The notes below the pieces were generated by a model. That model worked only from the letters and a program-made list of their open reading frames with translations. It was not told the origin of the DNA and searched no databases. This document shows positions 22,441 through 34,117 of a stretch of DNA of 64,000 bases, one piece after another (within the stretch, counting starts at the first letter, position 1; each line of letters opens with the position of its first letter). Origin of the DNA: Flammula alnicola (lineage: Eukaryota; Basidiomycota; Agaricomycetes; Agaricales; Strophariaceae); assembly GCA_015499995.1 (NCBI GenBank), contig JADNRV010000193.1, positions 1 to 64,000 on the forward strand, in the 5' to 3' direction. Made by a program: the position numbers and the translations under genes.

Positions 22441-24981
22441 TCACTTTCAATGGCGGCTGGCCTATCCGGAGATGAATTTTCAGCTATTCCTGATTATACC
22501 AAATCATCGTATGTAGTATGTAATTCCAACCGTCTGTCGCCCTTTTTCTCCCTCAACGAATATACCACATTAATGTCTGCACTTCAATTTCAGTACTCAA
22601 AGGGTTACGAATACGATGGTTCGGCACCCATTGTCGTTCAGAAATCGCCCCAGATGCGGCGCCATCTCCAGATTGCTGTCTACCAAAAGGAATGTGGACT
22701 CTTGCAGAGACTTCAGCCCTGAAAATGTACTTCCTCCGAAGCTGATGGTGAGTAGACCACCGGCCCGATTCCTCCTTGCTAGCGGACCTCCAACTTATAC
22801 ACTTTCCATTGTCCAACCTTTTTCTTGGCCTGAGTCATCTGAACTCTGAACTCGGTATCCTACCAGGATAGTCAGATTGATTGTAGGCCCGCAATAATTT
22901 AATTAGCGAGAGGCACTCTCCAGGGACATCGACTCCTCGGTTGCGCTCAGACCTTCCATGGCTTCCAACATTTTCCAATTTGAGTATATTCTAATATGAG
23001 TACTCACCCTATCCCCGAGAAATATATTTATTGTTTAGGCCACAATAATGGTCTGTCGTTCACGGTTGAAAGTCCCTTCTGATACATTTTCTGATGCCGA
23101 CCATGGGAGCGCTAGTTAAAGGATCAGATGGTACTTAGATCATGTACCTTGGGATCCGCATCTGCCTCTCGAGATCTTCACGTAGATAATTAAGATATAT
23201 ATTCGATTATCATATTGTAGTACAGGGAAATTTGGAAATTGCACTGAATCGCAGGAAAAGTAGCCTAGCGACTCGCGAAATCTTCTGTATATGTCACTTC
23301 ACTATCTTTGTATTAGTATTTCTACTCCAGCCAGATTCATTTGAGGGCATGATGGTAGGATTTTCTGCAAGATCTCCGCCGATTGTGCCCTTGAAATTCA
23401 AGGCAGCATCATTGTCACTGGTCTGGGCGATTCAGTGCCAATTAAATATCCATGCGGCCGTTATTAGACCCGTAATTGAATCTGATAACGCCTTCGATTG
23501 AAGATATTGGGGTGCTGAAGGTAGCGCGGTGTTAAGTTATAAACGGAACGGAATCCGCTCCCTGTGTGTGCATGCCAGTGTGTGCATCGTTGGTGCATAA
23601 ATAGTAAGTTCAAAGAAACGGTCGATGATGATCTCAACCAAAGACGTGGACCCTGGAGTAATGCTATCGACTTTCGTATACATATATGAGGAGAATCGAC
23701 GACCCTTATCGAATTCCATCCAATCGTTCTCAAAATATTAAATAAGTAAAATGGCAGAAATCTTATGAGCCTGCACGTTCGAGGTGATTTTTATGGTCTG
23801 CTTAATGTCGTATCTGGACGCGAAGTTCCCTAAGATATTTACTGGCCTGGAGGGGTTGCAGTGAGGACCGGACGTATTGACACAAAAACACATTGTGGCG
23901 ACATTGTCGATCGATCGATCACTAGTCACTATCGATCACTCTTGCCAAATAGGTGTTCCGTACGACTCTTCGCAAAGATGCGGCCGTTAGTGCTGTGTTG
24001 GATTGCTATTTCGCCATGTTACCAACGTGAGATTGGTTTGGGGTCCGCTGTGACGTTAGAAACCCATGTTACTAACCGTTATTTTGTTACGTAATCATCC
24101 AAAATAAGAAAAAAAAAATTCCGCGTTAAATGACATGTAAATAACGTCAGACTGAGGTAAAGAACACGTTAATAACCTACGACACCTAAAAGAAACTGTT
24201 GACACTCTACAACAAAGGTAGTTGTGTCATTATTTTCAAGTTTTCGAGCAATATAGCAAAATTTCGAGTGCCGGAGTCATGCCGGTCCCCGGAGTTGCCT
24301 AATTTGGAGGCACGTGACGTCCGATTCGGTCCGAATGGACGCTCGCACCCAAAAAATCAAGCTCTACTTAATGGTCAATTTAATGGGTATTGCTCTGCCA
24401 AATTGCATATAATAAATTATTAGAATGATTTGGCAACTCTGCTGAAGCTTTGAGAGTTTCTCACAGTTTCTAACATGCAGTTTTTGAACCCCCCATGTTA
24501 GAAACGTTACTAACATGTTATTAACATGTGATATACTGGTCTGTTACTAACATAGAGCCAACCAACACAGCACTAGCGGCCGTCCTGCAGGCCACAACCA
24601 GAATGGACATGTACATGAATGGGCACTTTGAAGCACCGCAGCAATTAAGTTGAGATACGGATGTGGCATTGGTCGCAGGAGCGCTCCAGGGAATTCTAGC
24701 TTCGAAGATTTCCGCTCCTCCGGTTCTCCGCCGGTAAGGTTCCCTGAAAGTCCAATACCAATTAATTACGAGGATATTAGCAGGGAAAAGACTCGAATAC
24801 GGGTCGCCATTAAGTACGTACATAAGGAGTCTACAAGTATACGTATACACATGAGGAGACTTCGTCATATCAAGTAGCCCAATGGGTATCTGAGGAGAGC
24901 AAATGAACTGGGGATACAGTAAGAAAGTGAACAGATGTCAACTAAACCGAAATATAGAATTTCGACGTCTGATACTAGCAT
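22441..24981. other. Gene-poor region of about 2.5 kb
   Basis: No supported gene. The ORF at 22450-22722 may be a relic of the F-box gene's 3' end. The part from about 23.9 to 24.6 kb is A/T-rich and carries the repeated GTTA-type units listed separately. Confidence 0.4.
24055..24552. repeat. Direct repeats of GTTAGAAAC/GTTACTAAC units about 440 bp apart
   Basis: GTTAGAAAC and then GTTACTAAC occur at 24055-24063 and 24068-24076, and again at 24497-24505 and 24506-24514, each followed by GTTATT. A further GTTACTAAC lies at about 24543, and a CATGTTACCAACG at about 24015. It could be a short non-autonomous element, a solo-LTR-like remnant or a binding-site cluster. No ORF lies between and no target-site duplication was established. 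Confidence 0.4.
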
Positions 24982-25563
24982 CTATGAAGAAACACCCGTT
25001 AATGAGACCTGCGCGATCACTGGACTGAGGTGGAAGTCCGTAATATACGCAGGGGTTTTGTCGTTCCGGGCAACACGGGATCCAAGGCTCTGATAGAACG
25101 GATGAGAATCTGGCAAGATGCGAAAAAAGGACAACGTGCGTACAATGGTATCTCCTGCCTTGAGGATGGTGTCTTTTGTGATTCTCAGGCCATTCACAAA
25201 TGTTCCAAAGGCGGATTCCAGGTCGCGGATATAGACCTACGAAGGGCCAAATAAACACGTGAGCTGAAGCAATAACAATGTTTTATATGGGATCAAATGC
25301 ACCTTTCCGCCGTCGCACCAGACCTCAGCGTGCGATGAGCTCAGGGGCAGAGGAGAGACGCTCGGGATACTCGCATCCTCCGTCTGCTTGGGTGGGAACC
25401 AACCATTGGTAGCTGACGGTACACGAGCTGGTTGCTGCGAACCAGCCGAGCTTGCTTCAGTCGATCCGAGAATTATCTTGGTGCCTGACGGTAAGGATAA
25501 ACTCTTTGTTTGAAATGGAAAGGTCCCAGATGCAGGCGAGAGTGTCAAGGTTGGAGTCGACAT
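24982..25563 (-). CDS. Short FHA-domain protein (153 aa)
   Basis: Three exons (25563-25303, 25236-25144, 25089-24982) join in phase 0 to 153 residues from ATG 25563 (MSTPTLTLSPASGTFPFQTK). The FHA core is recognisable: SLPSGTKIILGS at the first strands, then PLPLSSSHAEVWCDGGKVYI, RDLESAFGTFVNGLRITK and LKAGDTI. The SSSHAE and GTFVNG segments carry the residues that bind phosphothreonine in this fold. The C-terminal exon (SLGSRVARNDKTPAYITD) closes the domain. FHA domains read phosphothreonine, so an adaptor role in kinase signalling is expected. The protein is just the domain, with no coiled coil or membrane anchor as in larger FHA adaptors. Introns are GTGCAT...TAG and GTACGC...CAG. Confidence 0.75.
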
Positions 25564-26493
25564 AGCAGAGGGAAAGTCGTTCGCAAAAGGACTGGATAAA
25601 TCTATAATAAGGCAGATACCGCAAAAGAGGATACGGGAAGGACTGAACATCCTTGACATCCATCTAGGCAGCTTCTTATATTTTCAGGACTAAGACTTCA
25701 GAGGGGCATGGACGGGGGTCCGTCCACGAAGATCAAGTTTCTGGGGAGAATGCCCTAGATCATATGTCGCGGGGTCACAAATTCTGACTCAGAGGGTCAA
25801 GGGAAAGAATGGTGCGATGCAAATCAGGCAAGATACTACATGCAGCATCTTATTCACCGTGTTCCCTGAGAGATATTCCCGAAGGCATGGTGCGAACAGA
25901 CTGCAATCGGGTCTACTCGGGCTCACGGCGAGTAAGAGAATTGGATCTGGAACCTCTGAACTGTTCCCAGGCCATGGAATGCGATGTGGGCGCCACTGTG
26001 GCCAGGATGAACATGTTTTGAAGGTGAAGCTTCCATATTATGGAATTATAATACAAAATAAGGCTTCATGACACGTTAGATAAGAAAAGAATTACGCATA
26101 GGCGTAATCGAGGACCCATAACGTCATGTTTTAATACCTTCCAAAGGCCTCACCTGCCAGCCTGAGTGCAATCTATCTTCGTTAGTAAATGAAGAATGAA
26201 TAGATGAATAACTGCATTGAACTCGCCTATATATGTCGAAACGAGTGTCAGGCCTTTCTCTGCAACATGCACAATGCGAGTTCCTTTCCTGAGACCTGCA
26301 GCGAAAAAGTGCGCAGCCAGAAGATGGAATCGCCATGCAAGAGCAGCAAACGGGACAGAATATATCAAGGCCGACCCTAAACTTGGACCCTTGAGCACGT
26401 GATCTCCATATTTTTTCCTTCGTCGTTGTCGCGAGTGGGCTTGGAAGTTCACAAAATCGGGACGGCCTCTCCTATATATTTCTCCATACTACC
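25564..26493. other. Intergenic region upstream of the FHA and mL44 genes
   Basis: Divergent promoter space between the FHA gene (minus) and the mL44 gene (plus). Only short unrecognised ORFs occur. Confidence 0.4.
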
Positions 26494-27532
26494 ATGTCTC
26501 GCGCAGCTCGTTGTCTAGGCTCTTCTCTCCGCTCAGTATCCTGCAAGAACACCACTTCTACTCTATCTTCTACACGGGCATTTATACCTGGTACAATGCA
26601 CGCGTTTATTCAGTGTCGTGTTCTCCTTTCTTACCGTAGCGTTTGCAGGTGTTCGAAAATATGGACAGGCCGTATTCCGACAGCGAGAGCAACGTCACGA
26701 TGAGCGTGTAGCCCCGAAGCCATGGAGGTCACGCGAGTCGACACCAGCTGTCCAGGATGACAGGATTTCTGAAGAGAGACTACAGGAAGAGGCGGAAGCA
26801 ACCATGGCTAAAGTGTCGTCTTTCGAAGAATATCTTAACCGACTATTTTCTCCTCTACGATTTCCCCAGAAGTTGCGCAGCGTGTCTTGACACATGGTAG
26901 TCATCACCTAGCCCGGAAGGGCCATAGTGCTGGTCTGAGCTTCATCGGTGCGTATTTCCGCCAGTTATACCCGGACCTCATAAATGGACGATCTTTTCCC
27001 TTAGGTCGACGAGTGCTTTCTACCTACCTCTTTCTTTTCCTCCATCAAGTCCGAATTTGGCCTCAACCGACGACATTGAGGATATCGCATCGTGTGCTCT
27101 GCACACGAATCTGCTTGGCGAACATGTTGGCCATGAGTGGGGCGTAGGTCGGGTGGTGGTATGGCAGCCTTCAATTCCTTCCAATAAATCTCTTCAAGAC
27201 AAAACAGACCTGGAGGTCCTGCGGGCTGCCGGCTTGTATAAAATCCAAGGAGAAACTATACAAGCTATCATGGGAGCCGTCTATCATCAACATGTACGTG
27301 AAGCTTCTTTTCTTTTTGAGTTGAGAGATTTACCCGTTTCGGGCTGTAGGGTGCTTCCGTTGCCCACAGAGTATTCCACACACGGCTGCTGCCGCATATT
27401 CTGGTAAAAGGAGGATTGCCGAAGCAATTCCACAAAGACGTCGAGTCAATATGTGCGCGAATGGGTGGTCCAGATGGGCCGCTGCTTCTTGTCGAGGATG
27501 AAACACAAAAAGTAGAATCGTTATCGAGTTAA
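26494..27532 (+). CDS. Mitochondrial large-subunit ribosomal protein mL44 (RNase III-like fold), two apparent -1 shifts
   Basis: ATG 26494 begins a basic, Ser/Thr-rich leader suitable for mitochondrial import (MSRAARCLGSSLRSVS). Exons then read YGQAVFRQREQ, SSFEEYLNRLFSPLRFP, EVAQRVLTHGSHHLARKGHS, GRRVLSTYLFLFLH, NLLGEHVGHEWGVGRVVVW, LYKIQGETIQAIMGAVYHQH and, after a last intron, GASVAHRVFHTRLLPHILVK to the stop at 27530-27532. This is the RNase III-like core of mL44 (yeast MRPL3), a structural protein of the mitoribosome. Two joins need one extra base: at the CCCC run at 26864-26867 (RFP to EVAQ) and near 27040-27050 (LFLH to the NLASTDDIED frame). Flanking residues are contiguous in the family, so introns do not explain them. 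As mL44 is normally needed for respiration, missing base calls are the likely cause. Confidence 0.88.
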
Positions 27533-28417
27533 GGGAATTGTTATCATTATATCGTATGTTCTCTCCATGTCTCTTCTATCCACCTTCATTCACCCTTTCT
27601 TTCTTCAGGTTTGTTAATAGCTAATCTATATCACCCCCATGTCTCATAGCATATTCATGTTTTTGCTCGCTCGAATTTGCAATCGGACGCTTCAAGCAGC
27701 GACGTTGTCAGCATCCGTTTCTTCCAGCTACCAATACTTGCCAGCGATGCCACATGTTATCCACTTATACTCGAATAACTTGGAGTCTTGCTTTGGGCAA
27801 GACAACAGCAATATTTAGGGCGCGTCATGGCCGACCCAGTCCTCGACGATTTCTGACTTGTTTACGGTGAGGAATGAGCGAAACTGCGTCGGGGAAAATC
27901 TTTACGAGGGTTGAACGTTGATGGTGAGGAAGCGAAGTGATCAGTCGATCACGTTCTCCTGAAATTGATGTTTTTCGAACCACACTCGAACTTCGACCTG
28001 ACCCATGTCGACCTTCCTCAATATCCCAGTCTATCAAGTCTGTACTACCCCTTCGAAAGGAATATACGACTGTCAGAGCTTCAGTGCTTGATTCGTCTCA
28101 GTCCAACTTTCAGTTCAGTATATTTCTGGGATAACGAGTTACGAGATGCTAAAATGATCCCTAATGATGGGCCTGTTTAAAATTTGATGAAACAGCGGGT
28201 CTCAGGAGGTCGTCGTATAGACGGTATAGTACCCGCATCTTTCGTCGGCAGATCCGAACGACGTACGGACGCACACACGTACAAACCGTCAGCATGGGTT
28301 CCAGCCAGAGAAATATATTGGAAGCGAGCAAGTTGATCTTGACCACCACCTTTGACCCCCCCTCACAGCATTGATTGCTGGAGACCAGGACGCTGCGCGC
28401 CCCTCACATCTGCTACT
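27533..28417. other. Intergenic region between mL44 and the 28418 gene
   Basis: About 0.9 kb with only short, unrecognised ORFs on both strands. Confidence 0.4.
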
Positions 28418-29735
28418 ATGGAACATCAATTTCGCCGTGGAATTTATCGCCCTAACGCACAACGCTTGAGCCTTTCCCTTGCGCCGCTGGTCGCGCAAAG
28501 GTCGCTCTTGTTCAGGATCAAAGCCGACCTTGCCACGAAGACGAACTATGGACAGGTGAGTTCTGCATCTGTAGTTGTATGAATTTGGCTCATTCAATAT
28601 TTGTCTGAAGTTGACGCCAACGACGGATGAATCCGAATCCGAGTCGCCTGGCCTATTCGCCCTGACAGCGAGTGCACAGATTCTTAGTGCTGCGCTGTCC
28701 GTCATGTCCGCCATGTCATCTGCTAGCGTCTATAGTCAAGATTCGTGGAAAGGCAACTCACCATGCGTTCATGTGGTCCAAGTCGACACAAGGAGGCACG
28801 CTATCGCGTTCAGTCCCAGTGTTCAGTGGTCCGATTTGTCCGAGGAGGATGATTTGGAGGAGCCAGTTGTGGAAGAGCCGTTGCACTCTGCCCATACCTC
28901 TGAGGGGCCAACCATCTCGATCAAGCAGGACTCGAGCCTGAGCTCAGTTCCACCGATTTACTGGTCCAGGCAACACCCTTAGTGGAAGATTCGGTTCAAC
29001 GACACGACACGGTCAATTCGGGCGCGGATACACAAGAGAGCGAGAAAAATGCTACCAAGTTGAAGAAGAAATCGACGGAAAATGCCTCTAAACGCATTTC
29101 GAAACATTCTAAAGCGTTCGGCAAAGTCATGAGTCGCATTTCTCTTCAGCCTTCGAAGAAGGAGCTCGCAGAAAAGCGTCGAACCGCTATCACCATCATC
29201 CATCCCTCGTCGCAGTACAAACTCCCAGAGTTCCAGGTGTCCGACCCTATCCGTATGTCCTTCATCGCCAAGTCTGTTTCCGACATGCCTGCTCTACCCA
29301 CAATCATTCCGGTCGCGTCCGCCATTGCCTCGATTGCTGAGGAGCCAAATCAAGAGAAGGAGACGCAGGCATTGCAGAGGGTCCGTGTCATGCGTGCAAC
29401 CATGCCTGCTACCCCGTCGTGGCGCCAACGCTCGTTGACTCCTCCGCCATCTGCTGCACTCGTCCCTCCCACACCTGCCCCGTGCCGGCGAAGAAGGGAC
29501 ACAAACGGTACAAGAGCTCTCCCGCTGTGATGCACTTCGATTTCCACGGGTGGAATATGGACGACATGCCTCCACTTCCGGCGATGCGTCCTTCACCGCT
29601 CGTGGCTCAGCCGATCCCCGCGCCAGTGCCCACCCGTCCCGCACCAGATCGCGGAGTGTTGCATGTCGCCCACCAGGCATTCGAGCGATTTCGTCTCCGT
29701 TTCCTCCCCCTCGACCTCGACAGCAGGTTGTGTGA
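28418..29735 (+). CDS. Unrecognised disordered Ser/Pro-rich protein with apparent frame breaks
   Basis: ATG 28418 opens MEHQFRRGIYRPNAQRLSLS, ending at a GTGAGT donor after YGQ. The next exon reads LTPTTDESESESPGLFALTA and an acidic stretch (WSDLSEEDDLEEPVVEEPLH). Near 28930 the coherent reading moves one base back to LVEDSVQRHDTVNSGADTQE, a basic region (ASKRISKHSKAFGKVMSRIS) and KRRTAITIIHPSSQYKLPEF. Near 29480 it moves back again to VPAKKGHKRYKSSPAVMHFD. A third, weaker shift near 29620 leads to GIRAISSPFPPPRP and a stop at 29733-29735. No known domain was recognised. Composition suggests a disordered, possibly phosphorylated regulatory protein. The last section is the least certain. Confidence 0.5.
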
Positions 29736-30645
29736 TCCTTCTCTTCTCTTCGTTTAGGAGGGTCATGCATATTCAGGTAGCCTTTTCAACCATTCCAATT
29801 TGGATGTCTTCAGAATGACAGGTCCAGTGTGTTCAATAAGAATGGTCCGGCTTTGTTAGAACAGGTGTTTCCATCAACCTAACGCGAGTTGTACGAATTC
29901 ACAGGTAAGCATGAAGCCTGGTCGTTGTTCTGATCTAGTAAGCGAGAGACGAGTGGGGTCGACCTTCAAGCTTCAACTTTCAACACTAATGCGTGAATGA
30001 CTTCAACGGATATCCATCGGTCTTCGCTTGCCAGTCGATTGAATACGCCCGCTACCTTCAGGTGGTGGGTCTTACATACGGGGTGCTCGGGTATATTTTT
30101 GGTAGACTCGCCCAAGACTCACGACCAGCTCTTGACCATCCGTGATGCAGCTCTGCGTCCGAAAAGAGCGATTCATCATCAACTCATATCGTAGTCTGCC
30201 CTCGGGCCCGGGGAGACTAATTATATATATGTTTTTCTTCAGACGGCTTGGAATTGCCATTCGTCGACCTGACCAGCTAACGTGAGCTGGCTATAGCTAG
30301 CTGGGTTTAGACCGTCGTGAGACAGGCTTCTATATATACTTGACTTCGTTGTGTTTCCCATCAAGTTTGAAGAGGAAGGCTGTGTAACATGTGGTTTGCG
30401 GTTAATTCGGGGTTGGCATAAACCACATCACCAAAAGCACGTATCACATTCTGCTTATCATGATAACTCAACAGCACACCTCTCAGCCTCACATTTTCTG
30501 TGGTGACCATCTCTCAGTAACGTATCCGATATACAGCCCAACGCTAGAGAAATCGCGTCTCGGCCATTGCCAACCTGCGACAGGCGGTATGTGCATAAGT
30601 TCGGTAGAGCCGGTGAGATGGGCTAATTATCGGCCTTTCCTTTAG

Positions 30646-30652
30646 TATAAAA
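30646..30652 (+). promoter_or_regulatory. TATA box of the glutamine synthetase-like gene
   Basis: TATAAAA lies 99 bases before the ATG at 30751, in a segment with no competing ORF. The spacing suits a fungal TATA-driven promoter. Confidence 0.55.
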
Positions 30653-30750
30653 GGCGATTTCGAAGTCTCCTACTGGTCTCACCAAACAATACGACTGGCA
30701 GATCTACACGTGTTTTACCCAAGCTCTGCGACTCCTTCCCGAGAAGTGCA

Positions 30751-32420
30751 ATGTCGGCAGCCAATCTAGCATACCAAGGCGTTCAGTACGATCTTCCTCA
30801 AGACGGAGCCTCTCGGCCCTCCATCTCCATCGATGATCTGAAGGCCGAAGGCATCAAGCACGTCCGTATCCAATGGGTGGACCTAATCAACAATATCCGA
30901 TACCGTGTTGTCCCTCTTCCCTACTTCGAGAAACTCCTGAAAACATCGCGTCCTGGAACCTCATTGGCCAAGGTGTCTCTCGGGCTCGTTTTAATCACTG
31001 TTGTTGAGGGCTTTAAGTATGTGCGCTGCCGTTTTTCTTGAATCCACCAGTACTGATTCATACTTTCATTCATAGTCCAGTAGGAGAATACTTATACGCA
31101 ATTGACTTGTCCTCGTTAAGGATATGTCCATATGCACCTGGACACGCGAGTGTGATGGGGTGGTTCGAGGAGAAGAACCCCGTTGCAGGTATAGATGGCC
31201 ATCGGGCTGTTGAGGTCGACCTCTGCCCACGGACGATCCTCCGGCGCGTCGTCGAGTGAGTCAAGTCTATTATCTGGGCAATATCAAGGTGTAATCCTAA
31301 TATTTTCCCCGTCAAGAAATGCGAAAGAGATAGCCGGCATCGAGTTTCTAGTAGGATTCGAAACTGAATTTATTCTCCTCGAAAGCACACTACCCGTCAA
31401 AGCCGTCAACCAGCACGGGTGGTGCAACGCCCCCGCACTCCCATCGGGGACAAAGGAGGCGCAGGTGATGGAAGAGATATCGGAAGCCCTGACTCTTTCG
31501 GGTGTGGAGTTGCAAATGTACCACGCGGAAGCGGCACCAGGACAATACGAGGTTGTGACTGGACCTTTACCGCCGCTACAGGCAGCCGATGCCCTGATCC
31601 ACACACGCGAGACCATCTTCAACATTGCGAGCAAACATGGGCTGCGCGCCACGTTGGCGCCCAGGGTCTTCCTGGATAGCTGTAGGTCCTCCCTGCGGTA
31701 TCGATGACAATGTCTAACGAAAGACAATAGCCGGCAGTGCAGCACACTCCCACATCTCTGTCCACGCTCCGAACGAGCAACCACGGCCCTCAGCACACGA
31801 GAACCTTTCCGAGCTCGAAGCAACCTTCCTCGCTGGGCTGCTCGAACACCTGGCGTCGCTTGCCCTGCTAGTCTTGCCCACCACAGCCTCGTATAAACGC
31901 ATGCAGGACGGTGTCTGGTCTGGGGGCACATATGTCTGCTGGGGCACCGACAACCGCGAGGCGCCCATACGACTGTGCAACGCGACCTCGCCCTCCTCGC
32001 GCAACTTTGAGCTGAAGACCCTCGATGGCACCGCCAATCCGTACTTGGCATTGGCTGCGGTGCTTGGTGCCGGGCTGAGCGGGGTCCTGCTGTCGAAGGA
32101 GCTGACGATCAAGGACTGCAGTGGCGGCAAGAGCGCTGCGTTGCTTGGCGAGAGTGGCAGAGCCGAGTTGGGCATCAGACAGCGGATGCCGTTGAGCTGG
32201 GAAGAGGCAAGGGCGAAGTTTGAGAAGAGCGTGATCGTGGATAGTGTGTTTGGGATGGACTTCAAGACGAAGTATTTGAGTGTGAACAAGGTGCGTTGCA
32301 TGTCTGTTTTTCTTGTGTTGGCTTGAGCTTAAATGCATTCATTGTTAGGGCTTGAAGGAACAAATGACTTTCGGTCTAATGGATGACGAGGCATTGAAGC
32401 TCCTTGTCGAGACATTCTGA
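30751..32420 (+). CDS. Glutamine synthetase-like enzyme (FluG C-terminal type)
   Basis: Five exons (30751-31016, 31076-31255, 31317-31681, 31731-32290, 32349-32420) join to 480 residues with no frame break. The N-terminal part has the beta-grasp-like segment HVRIQWVDLINNIRYRVVP. The catalytic part has GFETEFILLES (metal-binding Glu), QMYHAEAAPGQYEVV, GSAAHSHISVHA (metal His), SYKRMQDGVWSGG and DNREAPIRLC, then ELKTLDGTANPYLALAAVL. These follow the order of type I glutamine synthetase motifs. The divergence and length match the fungal GS-like group related to FluG rather than the main GlnA enzyme. Ligation of glutamate or a related carboxylate with an amine is expected; the true substrate is unknown. 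A TATA box lies 99 bases upstream. The gene is convergent with the UBL3-like gene. Confidence 0.88.
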
Positions 32421-34117
32421 AGAGTACATCCTGTCTTATACCTCAGGTTCTTATACCTCAGGCTTGACTCCTTTTTTCTGGACCTCGTCTCTATAGAATT
32501 GATTTACAAGGCATGCTCGTGATCGTAGCGTTGTACAATGTAAATGTCATGTTGACATTCGGGTTCGGGCTGCATCGTCGAATTGCATCGATATCTCAAC
32601 TGGATCATGTCAAGACTTTCTTGTTCCTCGGACTGGTACCAGAAGGGAGTGCTGTCCTCAGGATGAAGAACCTAAAACAATTCATGGTAGTCCCTAAGCT
32701 CCGAACACGATAAGCGAAGACTTGCGGCCATGCAGAACCTACATGGGATGAAATACCAGATATCTGAAGAACCATGAAGTCGAACGACGAAAAAAAGCCT
32801 TTTGTATTTGGGAAAATCACACCAATACATAACCACCAATGAACCTACGACTATGTAGCAAAAATTTCTAGCGGTGGGTACTACCGAGGAGTCTAAGCCA
32901 AGCCCAATAATGAATGGATCATAATCGAGCAAACGTTGTCATATAATTAGATGCTGCGTGCTAACCAGCCTCCTGATCGTGAAAATCCGATCCCAAGAGA
33001 GGAAAGGAGATCCGAAGATACGCTTCGTGATTGTGATTGAGGTTGAGGTTGAGGGTCAATGAACGATGCTGGAGGTCGGGGTTAAGTATGTATGTATAAC
33101 GAGGCCTGATCTTGACGGCTAGTAGGGTGCCCGAGTCCCAAGGACTTCATGGCGGGTGTATGCGTAGTAGATGCAGCTTATAACGACTTGAGGGGGTTGG
33201 TCGGCAGTTCACAGAAGACACTTATACGTGGCAGTTATAACCGCGAGGGCGACGCTAAACTCGACACTCGAGTTGAAAGAGGGCTTTATGCTGTGCGATT
33301 TCCTATCTTCATTCGCCCAAAGGCGGGGGTCAATGGCGGCCACCGACGGCGACGGACACTGCCAGTGATACCATACTCGAGTATTCACGTCCAAAAGCGC
33401 ACAAAATTCAACCAGTCGATCTGCGGTGATCGTGATTCGATAGCCCTGGCCTCATCGATCATCTGTCGAACCTAACCGTGCAAAGACTTGGACGGATGAT
33501 CGACAGACAGCTCATCAATTTCGCATCGGCCATGAACCGGATTGTGCATATGAATCGGAGAATAACGGACGGCCGAGAAATTGCCACGACGGAAGATTGG
33601 TTGGTTGGGATGATGATGCGTGCATTATAATGGTACATGAATGCGTAAGGTTCTGATGCTACGAGAAGAAGAGAGCGACGAAAGTAAGGGTAAGGGGTAT
33701 GCGGGGCACGACGAAGCCAAGAGGGAGGGAGGTGCAGAGAGAAAAGGGAGGGCGGCCTCGCTAGAGGGGAGAAGAAGAGCGAGTGCGAGGTGTGGCGGAG
33801 GTCAAATTCCGGAACTGAAGTCGGAAACAAGGAAAACCACAGCAAGAATAGCGCGATTGAAGACCAGGAGGGACGCATGTCGGCGGTGGATAGGAAAATG
33901 GGGGCTTGACACTGTCGTGGCTGCTGCAGAGAAGCCATTTCCAGCCGGCCCATCACGCTTCTTTCAATACTGACAAGCGGTCAGCAAATGATGCACCTGC
34001 AGCACCCCGCTTCGTCAATTTGTTCGTTTGGCTCGTTGCTGGCAGCAGCATCTTAACAAAACAAAACAAAAAATGATGACGTCAGAACGCAACACCCATC
34101 GCCATTGAAACCAAGGA
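32421..34117. other. Convergent intergenic region of about 1.7 kb
   Basis: It lies between the 3' ends of the GS-like gene and the UBL3-like gene. Opposed ORFs at 33459-33956 and 33641-33973 overlap and have purine-rich or simple composition; neither has a motif. Confidence 0.4.

Noticed and set aside
24055..24552. Interpretation as a complete LTR retrotransposon
   Set aside because: The repeats are only about 30 bases, the spacer has no gag or pol sequence, and no target-site duplication was seen.
31284..32051. 255-aa minus-strand ORF over the GS-like gene
   Set aside because: Antisense to confirmed catalytic motifs of glutamine synthetase; it has no motif of its own.
33459..33973. Overlapping opposed ORFs in the convergent region
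   Set aside because: Simple-sequence composition on both strands and no motif or splice support; probably 3' UTR or intergenic.
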